NCBI RefSeq assembly: GCF_014873875.1
Contig: NZ_JADBEM010000001.1
Span: 10,222,717 to 10,286,716 of the forward strand
DNA from: Actinopolymorpha pittospori
Lineage (GTDB): Bacteria > Actinomycetota > Actinomycetes > Propionibacteriales > Actinopolymorphaceae
Direction: 5' to 3'
Length of the DNA stretch: 64,000 nucleotides
The notes below the pieces were generated by a model. It was not told where the DNA came from, did not search any database, and saw only the letters and a program-made list of their open reading frames with translations. The first letter of the stretch is position 1, and each line of letters starts with the position of its first letter. The position numbers and the translations under genes were made by a program. This document shows, in pieces, positions 1 through 8,035 of the stretch.

Positions 1-81
1 AGCGACGCGTCCGCTGTGGGTTCCCGCCTGCCGCTCAGCGCCAGCCAGAGGGCCCCCGCGCGGCGCGGGAGCCCTTGGTGT

Positions 82-465
82 TCAGGTCAGAACCTTCTCC
101 TTCGCTTTCTGATACTCGCCTTCTGAGATGTCACCGTGCTCTCGAAGTTGCGCGAGCTTGGCCAGCTCGTCCGCCCGAGTCGGCGTCCCAGCGGTGGTAC
201 GAACGTAGTCCTGGAAGGCCTCCTCGTGCCTCTTCGCCTCATCCATCGTGCGCTCACTCATGGCCTCGCCACGCGCGACCAGGTAGGTGAGGGCTCCGAT
301 GAAGGGAAGAACGAGCACGAACAGACACCATGCAGCCTTGCCCCATCCGCGGAGGTCCGAGCTGCGGAAGATATCAACGATGACCCTTACCATGAGGAAG
401 ATCCAAAGGACCGCAAACGTAAAGACGGTCACCGTGAGAAGTGCGCCCAAGATTGGATAGTCCAT
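82..465 (-). CDS. Small membrane protein with PLDc_N-like and SHOCT domains
   Basis: The predicted protein has 127 residues. Two hydrophobic helices lie at about residues 8-30 and 42-64, with a short arginine/aspartate-containing turn between them (PLDc_N-like layout). A charged linker leads to a C-terminal SHOCT-like segment at about 100-127 (ADELAKLAQLREHGDISEGE...). SHOCT modules are short oligomerisation or tethering motifs at protein ends. The fold assignment is from motif recognition; cellular function is unknown. The gene is monocistronic on the minus strand with an ATG start. It precedes another small membrane protein gene on the same strand. Confidence 0.75.
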   Translation of the reverse strand: MDYPILGALLTVTVFTFAVLWIFLMVRVIVDIFRSSDLRGWGKAAWCLFVLVLPFIGALTYLVARGEAMSERTMDEAKRHEEAFQDYVRTTAGTPTRADELAKLAQLREHGDISEGEYQKAKEKVLT

Positions 466-563
466 AGCTTTCCCTCCCGAAAGAGATGTCGACGCGAACT
501 GAATCCTTCTTGCTCATGCCGACGCGGCCAACCGCCGGAGGGCGCCGCCACCGGACTTCTCCG

Positions 564-812
564 TCAGCGTTCGCGCCGCCTCAGCCCGAAGAGGCTGACG
601 AGCAGCCCAAGGACCCAGGCGATCAGCAGTGCACCCCACAACGGCATCGTCACCACGGGAACGAGAAGCCGGACCGTCGTCTCCGCCGTGTTCTCGAAAA
701 TGAAGATTAAGGCGACTATGGCGATGAATAACATGCTTAGGGAGCGACGTACGAAGGCAGAACTAAAGAAAGGCTTTGAGCGTGATTGCTGCTCTTGAGT
801 GGCGCGATTCAT
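564..812 (-). CDS. LapA-domain (DUF1049-like) small membrane protein
   Basis: This is an 82-residue protein with two transmembrane helices, at about residues 26-44 and 53-74, separated by a short polar stretch. It ends in a basic tail (GLRRRER), the layout of LapA/DUF1049 proteins. I chose the ATG at 812 because a purine-rich GGGGGA sits just upstream; a TTG four codons earlier is in frame but less likely. Its role in this organism is not evident. Confidence 0.6.
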   Translation of the reverse strand: MNRATQEQQSRSKPFFSSAFVRRSLSMLFIAIVALIFIFENTAETTVRLLVPVVTMPLWGALLIAWVLGLLVSLFGLRRRER

Positions 813-950
813 GTCGTCCCCCAACCAATTGACATCGCGTCTTTATTTAGCATGCGCCTCGCCCACATTGAGTGCAACAGGCGGACGAGCGCCGGTGCGG
901 TCGACGGCGACAGGATGGCGGGACCGCATCGGTGTAGTACGGTGCCCGCC

Positions 951-1500
951 GTGACCAAGGCAGTGATCGTTCCAGGGGGGAGCGTTCGGACCTGCGGCCG
1001 GTTTGCTCATGTACGCGTCCGCCGTCGCCCAGCGCCGGGGCGCGGCGATACATCGTCACTCGTGGTCGCAGGCCCGCCCGGATCCGTTCGAACCGGCTGT
1101 TGAGGGCTGGGTGCGCGGCGAACTCACGCCGTTGCTCGACGAGTTGGGCGGCAACCCACTGCTGATCGGGAAGTCGCTGGGTACGAATGCCGCGCTGCTC
1201 GCCGCCGAACGCTCCCTTCCGGCGGTGTGGCTTACGCCCGTACTCACCGCACCGTGGGTGGTTGCCGCGCTGGGTCGCGCGACGGCGCCTTGCCTTCTCG
1301 TCGGTGGGACCGCGGACACGCTCTGGGACGGCGGCTTGGCTCGCCGGCTGTCGCCGCACGTCCTGGAGGTAGACGGTGCCAACCACGGCATGTTCACACC
1401 CGGCCCTCTTACCGACTCGATCGCGGTGCTAGGCCGGGTGATCGTCGCGATGGAGGAGTTCCTCGACGCGATCGACTGGCCGGACCGGTCCGCATCCTGA
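951..1500 (+). pseudogene. Alpha/beta hydrolase, split by one base in a G run
   Basis: Translation from the GTG at 951 gives VTKAVIVPGG, a typical first beta strand of an alpha/beta hydrolase. The reading frame then changes inside the six-G run at 975-980. One G fewer would continue as GGAFGPAAGLLMYASA and join the open frame that ends at 1500. That frame contains the nucleophile elbow GKSLGT, a late Asp in VGGTADTLWDGG and a late His in DGANHGMF, so the catalytic triad looks complete. As written, translation would have to start internally near 1000-1003, losing the first strand and oxyanion region. This is either real inactivation or a homopolymer error. Confidence 0.65.
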
Positions 1501-1559
1501 GCCCGCGCGTCGGGTTCCACCCGATCCAGGGCACTCCCACGCCGCGGGGGCCGCAGGCC

Positions 1560-1866
1560 TCACCAGACGAACGTGAAGTTGCTGATGAGGACGTACCACC
1601 CATAGAGAAGGAGCAGCGCTGCGCCCAGTAAGGCGCCAGCCGACCGCGGCGAAGCCGCGTGCCCGCACCCGCATGGTGGCGACAATCCATCTCACCATGG
1701 CACCTGCTGCGAGGACGCCGGCAATGAGGGCAGCCCAGATCTCCAGCTCGACCTTGGACCGATGGTTGGCCCGCCAGTCCTGCGCTGAGTTCGCGTAACG
1801 CACGGCGAACTCAGCCTGGATGAACCAGTACCACACCAGCGGTGCCAGGACAATCACGGTGAACAT
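1560..1866 (-). pseudogene. Small membrane protein of about 101 residues, frameshifted near 1640
   Basis: The minus-strand ORF starts with ATG at 1866. It encodes a helix (VIVLAPLVWYWFIQ), a polar loop and a second helix (ALIAGVLAAGAMVRWIVATM), then drifts into unlikely sequence. Shifting frame by one base near 1640 yields a third helix (ALLGAALLLLYGWYVLISN) and a natural stop at 1560-1562. Removing one C there gives exactly 101 codons plus stop. I do not recognise the family. The three-helix reading makes better biology than the uninterrupted 145-residue frame, which runs antisense through the hydrolase. Confidence 0.55.
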
Positions 1867-2077
1867 CAGCAGGACGGCCCCGCCGTACGACTGCTGCGCC
1901 TGCCACCGTGGCTGGCTCCATCCTCGGGCGCCTTCTCCACTGCACGCATCATGCGGTCATCGTGGACGCACGACCCCATCGGGTCTATCCGTACAAGTAC
2001 CCAGTCCGGCATCTGCGTGGCAGGAGAGTCGGCCTCATCCAGGTGCGACTCTCCTGCCACGAGGGACATGCTCAGGC

Positions 2078-2950
2078 TCAGGAGGGCTTGTTCTCCCGAG
2101 GATTCGGCTTGGTGGCTCGGATGATCGCGGAGTGCATGCCGTCGGCGACCTCATGGGTGGGTTCGACCTGGACGTCGCTGAACCCCGCCCGGGTGAGGCC
2201 TTCGTGATACTCGTCGATGGACAGGGCGCCGGCGATGCAGCCGACGTAGGGGCCGCGTTCGGCTCGTTCGGCCGACGTCAGGCGGTCCTCGGCAACAACG
2301 TCGCTGACACCGATGCGGCCGCCGGCCTTGAGGACTCGGAACGCCTCTGCGAACACTGCCGGCTTGTCGGTCGAGAGGTTGATGACGCAGTTGGAGATGA
2401 TCGCATCGACCGTCTCCGCGGGCAGCGGGATGTCTTCGATGGCGCCCTTGAGGAACTCGACGTTGGTCGCGCCGGCCTTGGTCTTGTTGGCCAGCGCGAG
2501 GGCGAGCATCTCCTCGGTCATGTCCAGGCCGTAGGCCTTCCCACTGGGACCGACCCTGCGGGCGGACAACAGGACGTCGATGCCGCCTCCGGAGCCGAGA
2601 TCGAGTACGGTCTCGCCCTCGCGTAGCTCCGCGACCGCGAGCGGGTTACCGCACCCAAGGCTCGCAAGCACCGCTTCGGCGGGAAGCTGGTCCCGGTCTT
2701 CCGCGGCGTACAGGCCGGCCCCGAACCCTTCCTCGACCTCCACGCCACCGCAGCAACTTCCCGTCTCGGCCGACCCGGCCGAGGTGTCCCCGCAGCAGCT
2801 GGTTGTGGTCGCACTGGCGGTGCCGCAACAACTCGCTTCCGCCGGCCCGGCGTCGCGGGTGGTGACGGCCAGGGCGGAGGCGGCGTACCTCTGCCGCACC
2901 TGCTCGCGGAGCTCGAGTTGCTCCGCGCTGACCTCGCTGGTGTCGCTCAC
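2078..2950 (-). CDS. arsM: Arsenite S-adenosylmethionine methyltransferase
   Basis: This 290-residue protein starts at GTG 2950. The Rossmann SAM site is LDLGSGGGID (about 117-126). The three cysteines used by ArsM enzymes for As(III) thiolate binding are visible at C100 (LGCGNP), C188 (ISNCVINLS) and C238 (YVGCIAGAL). ArsM methylates arsenite with SAM to mono-, di- and trimethyl arsenicals in the cytoplasm. It also has three Cys-Cys pairs at 41-42, 52-53 and 66-67 in a flexible Ser/Thr/Gly-rich N-terminal stretch, which could collect As(III). The gene is divergent from arsR and presumably under ArsR control. Confidence 0.93.
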   Translation of the reverse strand: MSDTSEVSAEQLELREQVRQRYAASALAVTTRDAGPAEASCCGTASATTTSCCGDTSAGSAETGSCCGGVEVEEGFGAGLYAAEDRDQLPAEAVLASLGCGNPLAVAELREGETVLDLGSGGGIDVLLSARRVGPSGKAYGLDMTEEMLALALANKTKAGATNVEFLKGAIEDIPLPAETVDAIISNCVINLSTDKPAVFAEAFRVLKAGGRIGVSDVVAEDRLTSAERAERGPYVGCIAGALSIDEYHEGLTRAGFSDVQVEPTHEVADGMHSAIIRATKPNPRENKPS

Positions 2951-2981
2951 GGTCGTTCTCCTCGCAGCCTGATTCGATGTT

Positions 2982-3031
2982 CGTCTAGATAGATAGTTTG
3001 CGCGCTGCTTAGATGGACGTCAAGATAGACG
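2982..3031. promoter_or_regulatory. Candidate ArsR operator in the arsM/arsR divergent promoter
   Basis: The 82 bp between arsM and arsR are AT-richer than their surroundings. They contain CGTCTAGATAGATAG (2982-2996) and, inverted, AAGATAGACG (3022-3031), that is CGTCTA-type half-sites in opposite orientation. Placement right before the arsR start and between divergent arsenic genes fits a repressor site acting on both promoters. The assignment is inferred. Confidence 0.5.
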
Positions 3032-3032
3032 C

Positions 3033-3407
3033 ATGTCGAGGAAAGAACTGCCGTTGGTCGGCCAGGCGGGTTGCTGCACACCCCTGGCGGCGGCGCCCCT
3101 CAGCGAGGACGACGCCACCGAGCTGGCACGCGGCTTCAGGGCGTTGGGTGACCCGGTGCGGCTACGACTGCTGTCGCTGATCGCCTCCTTCGCCGGCGGC
3201 GAGGCGTGCGTGTGTGATCTGACGGACGCGTTCGACCTGACCGGACCGACGATCTCCCACCACCTTCGGGTGCTGCGGGAGACCGGGCTGGTGGAGTCCG
3301 AACGCCGAGGCACCTGGGTCTACTACAAGGTCGTGCCCGAGAAGTTGGCGTCCTTGTCGGTGCTGCTGCAGGTTCCCGAGGCTACCTTGACCGCGACGCC
3401 GGCGTGA
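3033..3407 (+). CDS. arsR: ArsR-family arsenite-responsive repressor
   Basis: The 124-residue protein has a winged helix-turn-helix, with recognition region LTGPTISHHLRVLRETGL followed by a wing (RRGTWVYYKV). A Cys-X-Cys pair at C59/C61 (GEACVCDL) sits at the classical ArsR alpha-3 metal site. An extra Cys pair at C14/C15 lies in the N-terminal arm and could complete or extend As(III) coordination. The stop overlaps the GTG start of acr3 (GTGA), so arsR-acr3-arsC is one translationally coupled operon. Confidence 0.93.
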   Translation: MSRKELPLVGQAGCCTPLAAAPLSEDDATELARGFRALGDPVRLRLLSLIASFAGGEACVCDLTDAFDLTGPTISHHLRVLRETGLVESERRGTWVYYKVVPEKLASLSVLLQVPEATLTATPA

Positions 3408-4549
3408 CCGGCACCGAACTCACCCCGGCAGCCCAGGACCGGACCGCCACTCCGACGGATGTGGCGGGCCGCCTGTCGACGCTTGATCGCCTGCTGCCGG
3501 TGTGGATCCTGGCCGCGATGGTGGTGGGCCTGGGTGCCGGGCGGGCCGTGCCCGGGCTTGGCGCCGCTCTCGACGCGGTGCAGGTCGATCGGGTGTCGCT
3601 GCCGATCGCGGTCGGGCTGCTGGCGATGATGTACCCAGTTCTGGCGAAGGTCCGCTACGACAGGCTCGGCGCGGTCACGGCCGACCGCAGACTGCTCGTG
3701 CCGTCGCTGGCACTCAACTGGCTCGTCGGCCCCGCGGTGATGTTCGCCCTGGCCTGGGTGTTCCTGCCGGACCTGCCCGCCTACCGGACCGGGTTGATCG
3801 TCGTCGGCCTGGCGCGCTGCATCGCCATGGTGATCATCTGGAACGACCTGGCCTGCGGTGACCGGGAGGCTGCCGCCGTCCTGGTGGCCCTCAACTCCGT
3901 CTTCCAGGTGATCGCCTTCGGCGCGCTCGGCTGGTTCTACCTGTCCGTGCTCCCCGGCTGGCTCGGCCTGCCCCAAACAGACCTGGCCGTGTCGGGGTGG
4001 GCGATCGTCCGCAACGTCGTCCTCTTCCTCGGCATCCCCCTGGCGCTCGGCTACCTGTCCCGACGGGTCGGAGAGAAGGTCAGGGGTCGCGGCTGGTACG
4101 AGGGCCGCTTCCTGCCGAAGGTGGGACCCGTTGCCCTGTACGGGTTGCTGTTCACCATCGTCATCCTGTTCGCCCTGCAGGGCCGGCAGATCACCAGCGC
4201 ACCCTGGGACGTCGCCCGGATCGCGGTGCCGCTGCTGGCGTACTTCGTGCTGATGTGGTTCGGGTCGTTCGGGCTCGGGCGCCTGGTGGGTCTGGGTTAT
4301 GAGCGGGCCACGACACTCGCGTTCACCGCGGCCGGCAACAACTTCGAACTGGCCATCGCGGTGACCATCGCGACCTTCGGCGTCACCTCCGGCCAGGCAC
4401 TAGCGGGCGTGGTCGGTCCGCTGATCGAGGTACCGGTCCTGCTCGGCCTGGTCTACGTCTCTCTCGCCGCCCGCCGCCGGTACCCCCGGACGGCCGCACA
4501 CGTCATCGCTGCCGCCACATCACAGGTTCAGCGTTCGGAGACCCCATGA
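3404..4549 (+). CDS. acr3: ACR3-family arsenite efflux transporter
   Basis: The 381-residue protein has about ten hydrophobic segments and belongs to the ACR3 clan of As(OH)3/H+ antiporters in the cytoplasmic membrane. Recognisable family blocks are LARCIAMVIIWNDLACGD, containing the conserved cysteine, and AFTAAGNNFELAIAVTIATFG. Length and topology match the family. It overlaps arsR by 4 bp at its GTG start and arsC by 4 bp at its stop. It exports the arsenite produced by ArsC. Confidence 0.95.
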   Translation: MTGTELTPAAQDRTATPTDVAGRLSTLDRLLPVWILAAMVVGLGAGRAVPGLGAALDAVQVDRVSLPIAVGLLAMMYPVLAKVRYDRLGAVTADRRLLVPSLALNWLVGPAVMFALAWVFLPDLPAYRTGLIVVGLARCIAMVIIWNDLACGDREAAAVLVALNSVFQVIAFGALGWFYLSVLPGWLGLPQTDLAVSGWAIVRNVVLFLGIPLALGYLSRRVGEKVRGRGWYEGRFLPKVGPVALYGLLFTIVILFALQGRQITSAPWDVARIAVPLLAYFVLMWFGSFGLGRLVGLGYERATTLAFTAAGNNFELAIAVTIATFGVTSGQALAGVVGPLIEVPVLLGLVYVSLAARRRYPRTAAHVIAAATSQVQRSETP

Positions 4550-4974
4550 CCGACACCACCAGCCACAGCACCGGCAGGCCGAGCGTGTTGTTCGTGTGCG
4601 TGCACAACGCGGGCCGCTCCCAGATGGCCGCCGGCTGGCTGCGCCACCTGGCCGGCACTGGCGTCGACGTGCGCTCCGCCGGCTCCGAACCAGCCGACCA
4701 GATCAACCTTGTCGCCGTGCAGGCCATGGCTGAGGTCGGCATCGACATCACCAGCAACACGCCCCGTCTGCTCGACAACGACGACGTAGAAGCCTCCGAC
4801 GTCGTGATCACCATGGGCTGCGGCGACACCTGCCCCGTCTACCCCGGCAAACACTACGAAGACTGGGACCTCCCCGACCCTGCCGGAAAGAACCTGGAAG
4901 CCGTGCGCCCCATCCGCGACGAGATCGAACGCCGGATCCGACTGCTCCTCGAGCAGCTCGGCACGCACAGGTGA
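4546..4974 (+). CDS. arsC: Arsenate reductase, low-molecular-weight phosphatase type
   Basis: This is a 142-residue enzyme with the CX5R phosphatase loop C18-VHNAG-R24 followed by SQMA, and the late loop WDLPDPAGK containing the general acid Asp. Two further cysteines, C92 and C96 (MGCGDTC), are placed to relay the disulfide to thioredoxin or mycothiol/mycoredoxin. It reduces arsenate to arsenite, which Acr3 exports. It is the last gene of arsR-acr3-arsC, starting at an ATGA overlap. Confidence 0.94.
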   Translation: MTDTTSHSTGRPSVLFVCVHNAGRSQMAAGWLRHLAGTGVDVRSAGSEPADQINLVAVQAMAEVGIDITSNTPRLLDNDDVEASDVVITMGCGDTCPVYPGKHYEDWDLPDPAGKNLEAVRPIRDEIERRIRLLLEQLGTHR

Positions 4975-5051
4975 GCCGAACGACGACCGACGGTCAACGG
5001 CTTGCTTTGACGAGCTGACCCGCTACGGTCGGCACGGACGAGGGAGGACCG

Positions 5052-5717
5052 ATGATCGACCGGGACCACCTGGCCGAAGCAAAGGCGCGCTATGAACAAT
5101 CCGTCTACACCGGCGACGTCTCAGTACTGGCCGCCGAGCGCGGACTGGACGCGGTCGAGGCCGATGTAGCGCTGGACCGGGGCCGGCTCCTGCACGCCCG
5201 ATACCTTGCCGCGCGCGCCACGGAAGGGGCGCCACCGGTCGAGGACCCAGCCGAACTGTCGCTGTTCCAACGCGCAACCAAGCTGTACGCCTCCCTGGGC
5301 GCCACCCGCGGTGAGGCCGAGGCCACATTCTGGATCGGCTGCCTCTACCAGGTGGTACGCGGTGACGACGAGACGGCTGTACCTCACCTGGAACGAGCCC
5401 GCGACCTGGCCGTACGGGCCGGCGACGCCGCCACCGAAGCGGAAGCGTTGCGGCACCTGGGCATTGCCGCTCACAGGGCCGGCCGGTTGGACCAAGCACG
5501 CGACCTGCTGACCGAATCCACCCGACTGCGCCGCGAGATCGGCAACCTCTCCGGAGTTGCCTCCAACATGGTCGGCCTGGCATACATCGCCTCCGCGCAG
5601 GGCGAGACCGCCAAAGCCCGCACCGTGCTCGACGAAGCCCACGAGATCGCCACCGTACGCAGCGCCCACGCCGTCATCAGCCACATCGAACAAGCCCGGG
5701 CAACCCTCCCCGACTGA
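5052..5717 (+). CDS. Tetratricopeptide-repeat protein
   Basis: The protein has 221 residues, with at least three helix-turn-helix repeats of TPR type: AEATFWIGCLYQVVRGDDETAV, AEALRHLGIAAHRAGRLDQA and SNMVGLAYIASAQGETAKA. A GGAGG ribosome site precedes the ATG. TPR proteins are scaffolds, and no catalytic motif is visible. It follows the ars operon by 77 bp on the same strand but has no recognisable link to arsenic. Confidence 0.7.
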   Translation: MIDRDHLAEAKARYEQSVYTGDVSVLAAERGLDAVEADVALDRGRLLHARYLAARATEGAPPVEDPAELSLFQRATKLYASLGATRGEAEATFWIGCLYQVVRGDDETAVPHLERARDLAVRAGDAATEAEALRHLGIAAHRAGRLDQARDLLTESTRLRREIGNLSGVASNMVGLAYIASAQGETAKARTVLDEAHEIATVRSAHAVISHIEQARATLPD

Positions 5718-5928
5718 CCGACAGCCGGCATCCATCGACGTCTGTCGCGCGAGAACGAACGGCTAGGACCTCCGCCGAGTCCCACGCCGACCAAAGCTCC
5801 TGCCGGCACATGATCGGCCCTGGCATTGGCACACGGAGGGCTCGCCGACCTTCTGTCGCGGACAGCTGAGTTCGAACGTGCTGGCGCCGGCCAGGACTGA
5901 AATCGGGGCGCTCGGGGTCACTGGCTCC

Positions 5929-6699
5929 ATGGGAGGGGATGTGGGAGATCTGTCGCATGTTCTTTGGATCGGCGGCCCGGCTGCTGCTGGCAAGACAACG
6001 GTGAGCCGCCTGCTGGCGAGGCGGCACGGCCTGCGCTGGTACAGCGTTGATGCCCACACCTGGCAGTACTGGGACCGGGCCGCAGCGGAAGGTGTGACGT
6101 TGCCGAGCAGTGGCCCGGGCGAGTTCGACCGTGGTCCCATGATCCGTGATGACCTGCTGTCTCTCCCCCGGCCTCTGGTCGTGGTCGAGGGCGCCCTCAT
6201 CACTCCCGATCTGGCCACGCCATCGAGCAACGCGGTGTGGCTGATGCCCTCGCAGGAGGAACAACGAGCCAGGCTCGAAAAGCGCCACCCGGAGGGCGTA
6301 CACCATGGATATCTGTGGGGCTGGCAGCTGATCCGGACTCAACTCGATGCCGCCCCGGACGCGGCCACGATCGTCGTCGACAACCAGACTGTGAACCAGA
6401 CAATCGCCGCTGTGGAGCATCGTTTCGCTGAGCTCATTGCGGCCGGACCGACGGCGCGAAGCAAGCGTGAGCGGCAGCACCTGCTGCGCTACGCCAACGA
6501 GGTCGCCGTCACTCACTCCTTGACCGGACTCGCGCGTCAGCCAGCACCACCTGATGTCAGCACACTCGTCCGTGCGTTCGACTGCGAATGCGCCGAACCA
6601 ACCTGTGACGCCCTGGTGGACTTACCCGTCAGTGACGCAGCCGCTGTACTGACCGACCCGCCGCCGGCACTCTTCGCTCCCGGACACTGCGCTCTGTAG
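5929..6699 (+). CDS. P-loop nucleotide-binding protein, shikimate/adenylate-kinase-like N-terminus
   Basis: From the ATG at 5929 the protein has 256 residues; a GTG at 5941 is an equally possible start. The Walker A loop GGPAAAGKTT is at about 15-24, followed by LARRHGLRWYSVDAHTWQYW, where substrate specificity usually resides. A hydrophobic strand ending VVEGALITPD follows. The C-terminal 50 residues hold three cysteines (FDCECAEPTC) and a late PGHCAL, suggesting a small metal-binding tail. Substrate unknown. Confidence 0.6.
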   Translation: MGGDVGDLSHVLWIGGPAAAGKTTVSRLLARRHGLRWYSVDAHTWQYWDRAAAEGVTLPSSGPGEFDRGPMIRDDLLSLPRPLVVVEGALITPDLATPSSNAVWLMPSQEEQRARLEKRHPEGVHHGYLWGWQLIRTQLDAAPDAATIVVDNQTVNQTIAAVEHRFAELIAAGPTARSKRERQHLLRYANEVAVTHSLTGLARQPAPPDVSTLVRAFDCECAEPTCDALVDLPVSDAAAVLTDPPPALFAPGHCAL

Positions 6700-6750
6700 G
6701 CAGAGTGGACGATCAGGCTCGCGACAGTCCTGATTGGGTGGGCCACCAGC

Positions 6751-7266
6751 TCAGCGGTTGAAGACCGACCAGCAGATGTCGTTCCGCAGTTGCTGGTCGT
6801 CAAGGACGAGTTCGCGAATCGCCTCCGGGAGCAGGTCGCGCTGCCACTGGCACTCGAGTCGACCCGCGGCCTCGGCCTCGCCGTCCGGTGCAGCAGCTCG
6901 CGCGGCCTTGATCGCATACGCTGCCGCACCGAGTTCGTGGGCGGCGACGTGCGCCACGGCACCAGCCTGGCCAGCCGCGTACGCGGCGTGCCCTGCTGCC
7001 CCTCCCTTGTCTCGCGCTGCCCCCATGGCATGGCCGCCAGCCGCGCGAGACTCCATCATCTTGACCTCGCCACGAACCCAGGCGCGGACATGCTCGATGG
7101 CCTGACGCGGACGTGGATCATCAGGGTGAGCGGACTCGAACAGATGCAGGACGTGCTCGGCGCACGAGGCCGCCCAAAGAGCGAGCAGATGATGATCGGA
7201 ATCCGTCAAGGTCCCCCCGCGGCGGATCGTCACGAAGCGCGGGTCGCGGACCTTTGGGAGGATCAT
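6751..7266 (-). CDS. Imm5-like putative immunity protein
   Basis: This 171-residue, alanine-rich helical protein contains blocks I recognise from the actinobacterial 'putative immunity protein' family: LALWAASCAEHVLHLFES, an RAWVRGEV region, a central run of Ala-rich helices with AHVAAHELGAAAYA, and the end block LRNDICWSVFNR. No polymorphic toxin is adjacent, so an immunity role is inferred from family naming only. It sits beside a decayed recombinase and a tRNA, a typical accessory location. Confidence 0.6.
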   Translation of the reverse strand: MILPKVRDPRFVTIRRGGTLTDSDHHLLALWAASCAEHVLHLFESAHPDDPRPRQAIEHVRAWVRGEVKMMESRAAGGHAMGAARDKGGAAGHAAYAAGQAGAVAHVAAHELGAAAYAIKAARAAAPDGEAEAAGRLECQWQRDLLPEAIRELVLDDQQLRNDICWSVFNR

Positions 7267-7424
7267 GGTTGGCGCTCCTCTCCGTACGTCCGCCCGACAA
7301 TGCCATGGCGGCGCGTTCTGATCGACACCGCCTGGTCGAGATGCTCAACCTCGGAGGTGGAGGGTTTGGCCGGTGGCCTGGGCTGGCCCGGGGGGAGCGG
7401 TTGGCGTAGTCCGGGCCAACCGAG

Positions 7425-7671
7425 GTGGCTACAGCCTCCGGCGCGACTGCCGATCTTCGACACGTTCACACGACCGACGCTGCTGCTGGCGAGTGTCCCG
7501 GCTCACGTCGTGGCCGAGCGGCTAGGGCATGCCGATCCCTCGATCGCTCTCCGGGTCTCTGCACTCCTCCGCCAGCACGCGGCCGGTGTCGCGGACGTCT
7601 TCGCCCGCGCGATCGAGGACGAGGCGGCGGCTGCTGTTGGCAACGGCCTCAGCAAGCTCGCCGCCAGATGA
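7425..7671 (+). pseudogene. C-terminal remnant of a tyrosine recombinase (integrase)
   Basis: Only the last 70-80 residues are recognisable: a degraded RH..HTT, then TLLLASVPAHVVAERLGHADPS, matching the integrase core (R-H-x-H-A-T-LLL-x-G-V...V-x-x-R-L-G-H), then an altered tyrosine region (LRVSALLRQH, where a Tyr-Ala-His is expected). The catalytic Tyr is missing and the first part needs a frame change near 7470. It points at the 3' end of tRNA-Arg, so it is probably the scar of an element once integrated there. Confidence 0.7.
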
Positions 7672-7686
7672 ACATGGTTGCCAACG

Positions 7687-7731
7687 AAGAAGGCCCCCGA
7701 TCAGGCGTTTTGCCTGGTCAGGGGCCTTCTT
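7687..7731. terminator. Strong bidirectional hairpin between integrase remnant and tRNA-Arg
   Basis: Inverted repeat AAGAAGGCCCC / GGGGCCTTCTT with inner arms TCAGG and CCTG around a GTTTTG loop. It lies between convergent genes and could stop transcription from both. Confidence 0.7.
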
Positions 7732-7738
7732 GTTGCTG

Positions 7739-7811
7739 CGCGCTCGGAGGGATTCGAACCCCCAACCTTCTGATCCGTAGTCAGATGCTCTATCCGTTGA
7801 GCTACGAGCGC
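7739..7811 (-). tRNA. tRNA-Arg (anticodon ACG)
   Basis: This 73-nt cloverleaf has acceptor arms GCGCTCG/CGAGCGC and TAGCTC at the start of the D arm. The anticodon loop is CTACGGA with anticodon ACG, and the T loop is GTTCGAATC. CCA is not encoded. Its 3' end faces the integrase remnant, consistent with use as an attachment site. Confidence 0.95.
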
Positions 7812-8035
7812 CGGAACGGTTGGAGAGTCTACAGGTACCCCCGCGCGAACACCGAACCAGTTACCCCACCCCGCCCGAAGTGCCCGGTCGGCCCGGGTCT
7901 GGCCGGGTCCTCCACTGGTTCCACGGTACGGCGATTCCCCAGGTCAGGGACCTCTGCCCGTACTTATCCGCCCGTACCCCACCACGGAACGCAGTCGGAT
8001 GTGTACGGCGCTCAGCAGCGGGCAGCACCTCGAAC

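Noticed and set aside
1429..1866. Uninterrupted 145-codon minus-strand frame
   Set aside because: Only its first 75 codons look like protein; the rest is antisense to the hydrolase, and the frameshifted 101-codon reading gives a proper third helix.
6751..7266. Toxin-immunity or phage-defence locus around the Imm5-like gene
   Set aside because: No toxin, nuclease, restriction or abortive-infection domain is adjacent; the neighbours are a P-loop protein and an integrase remnant.
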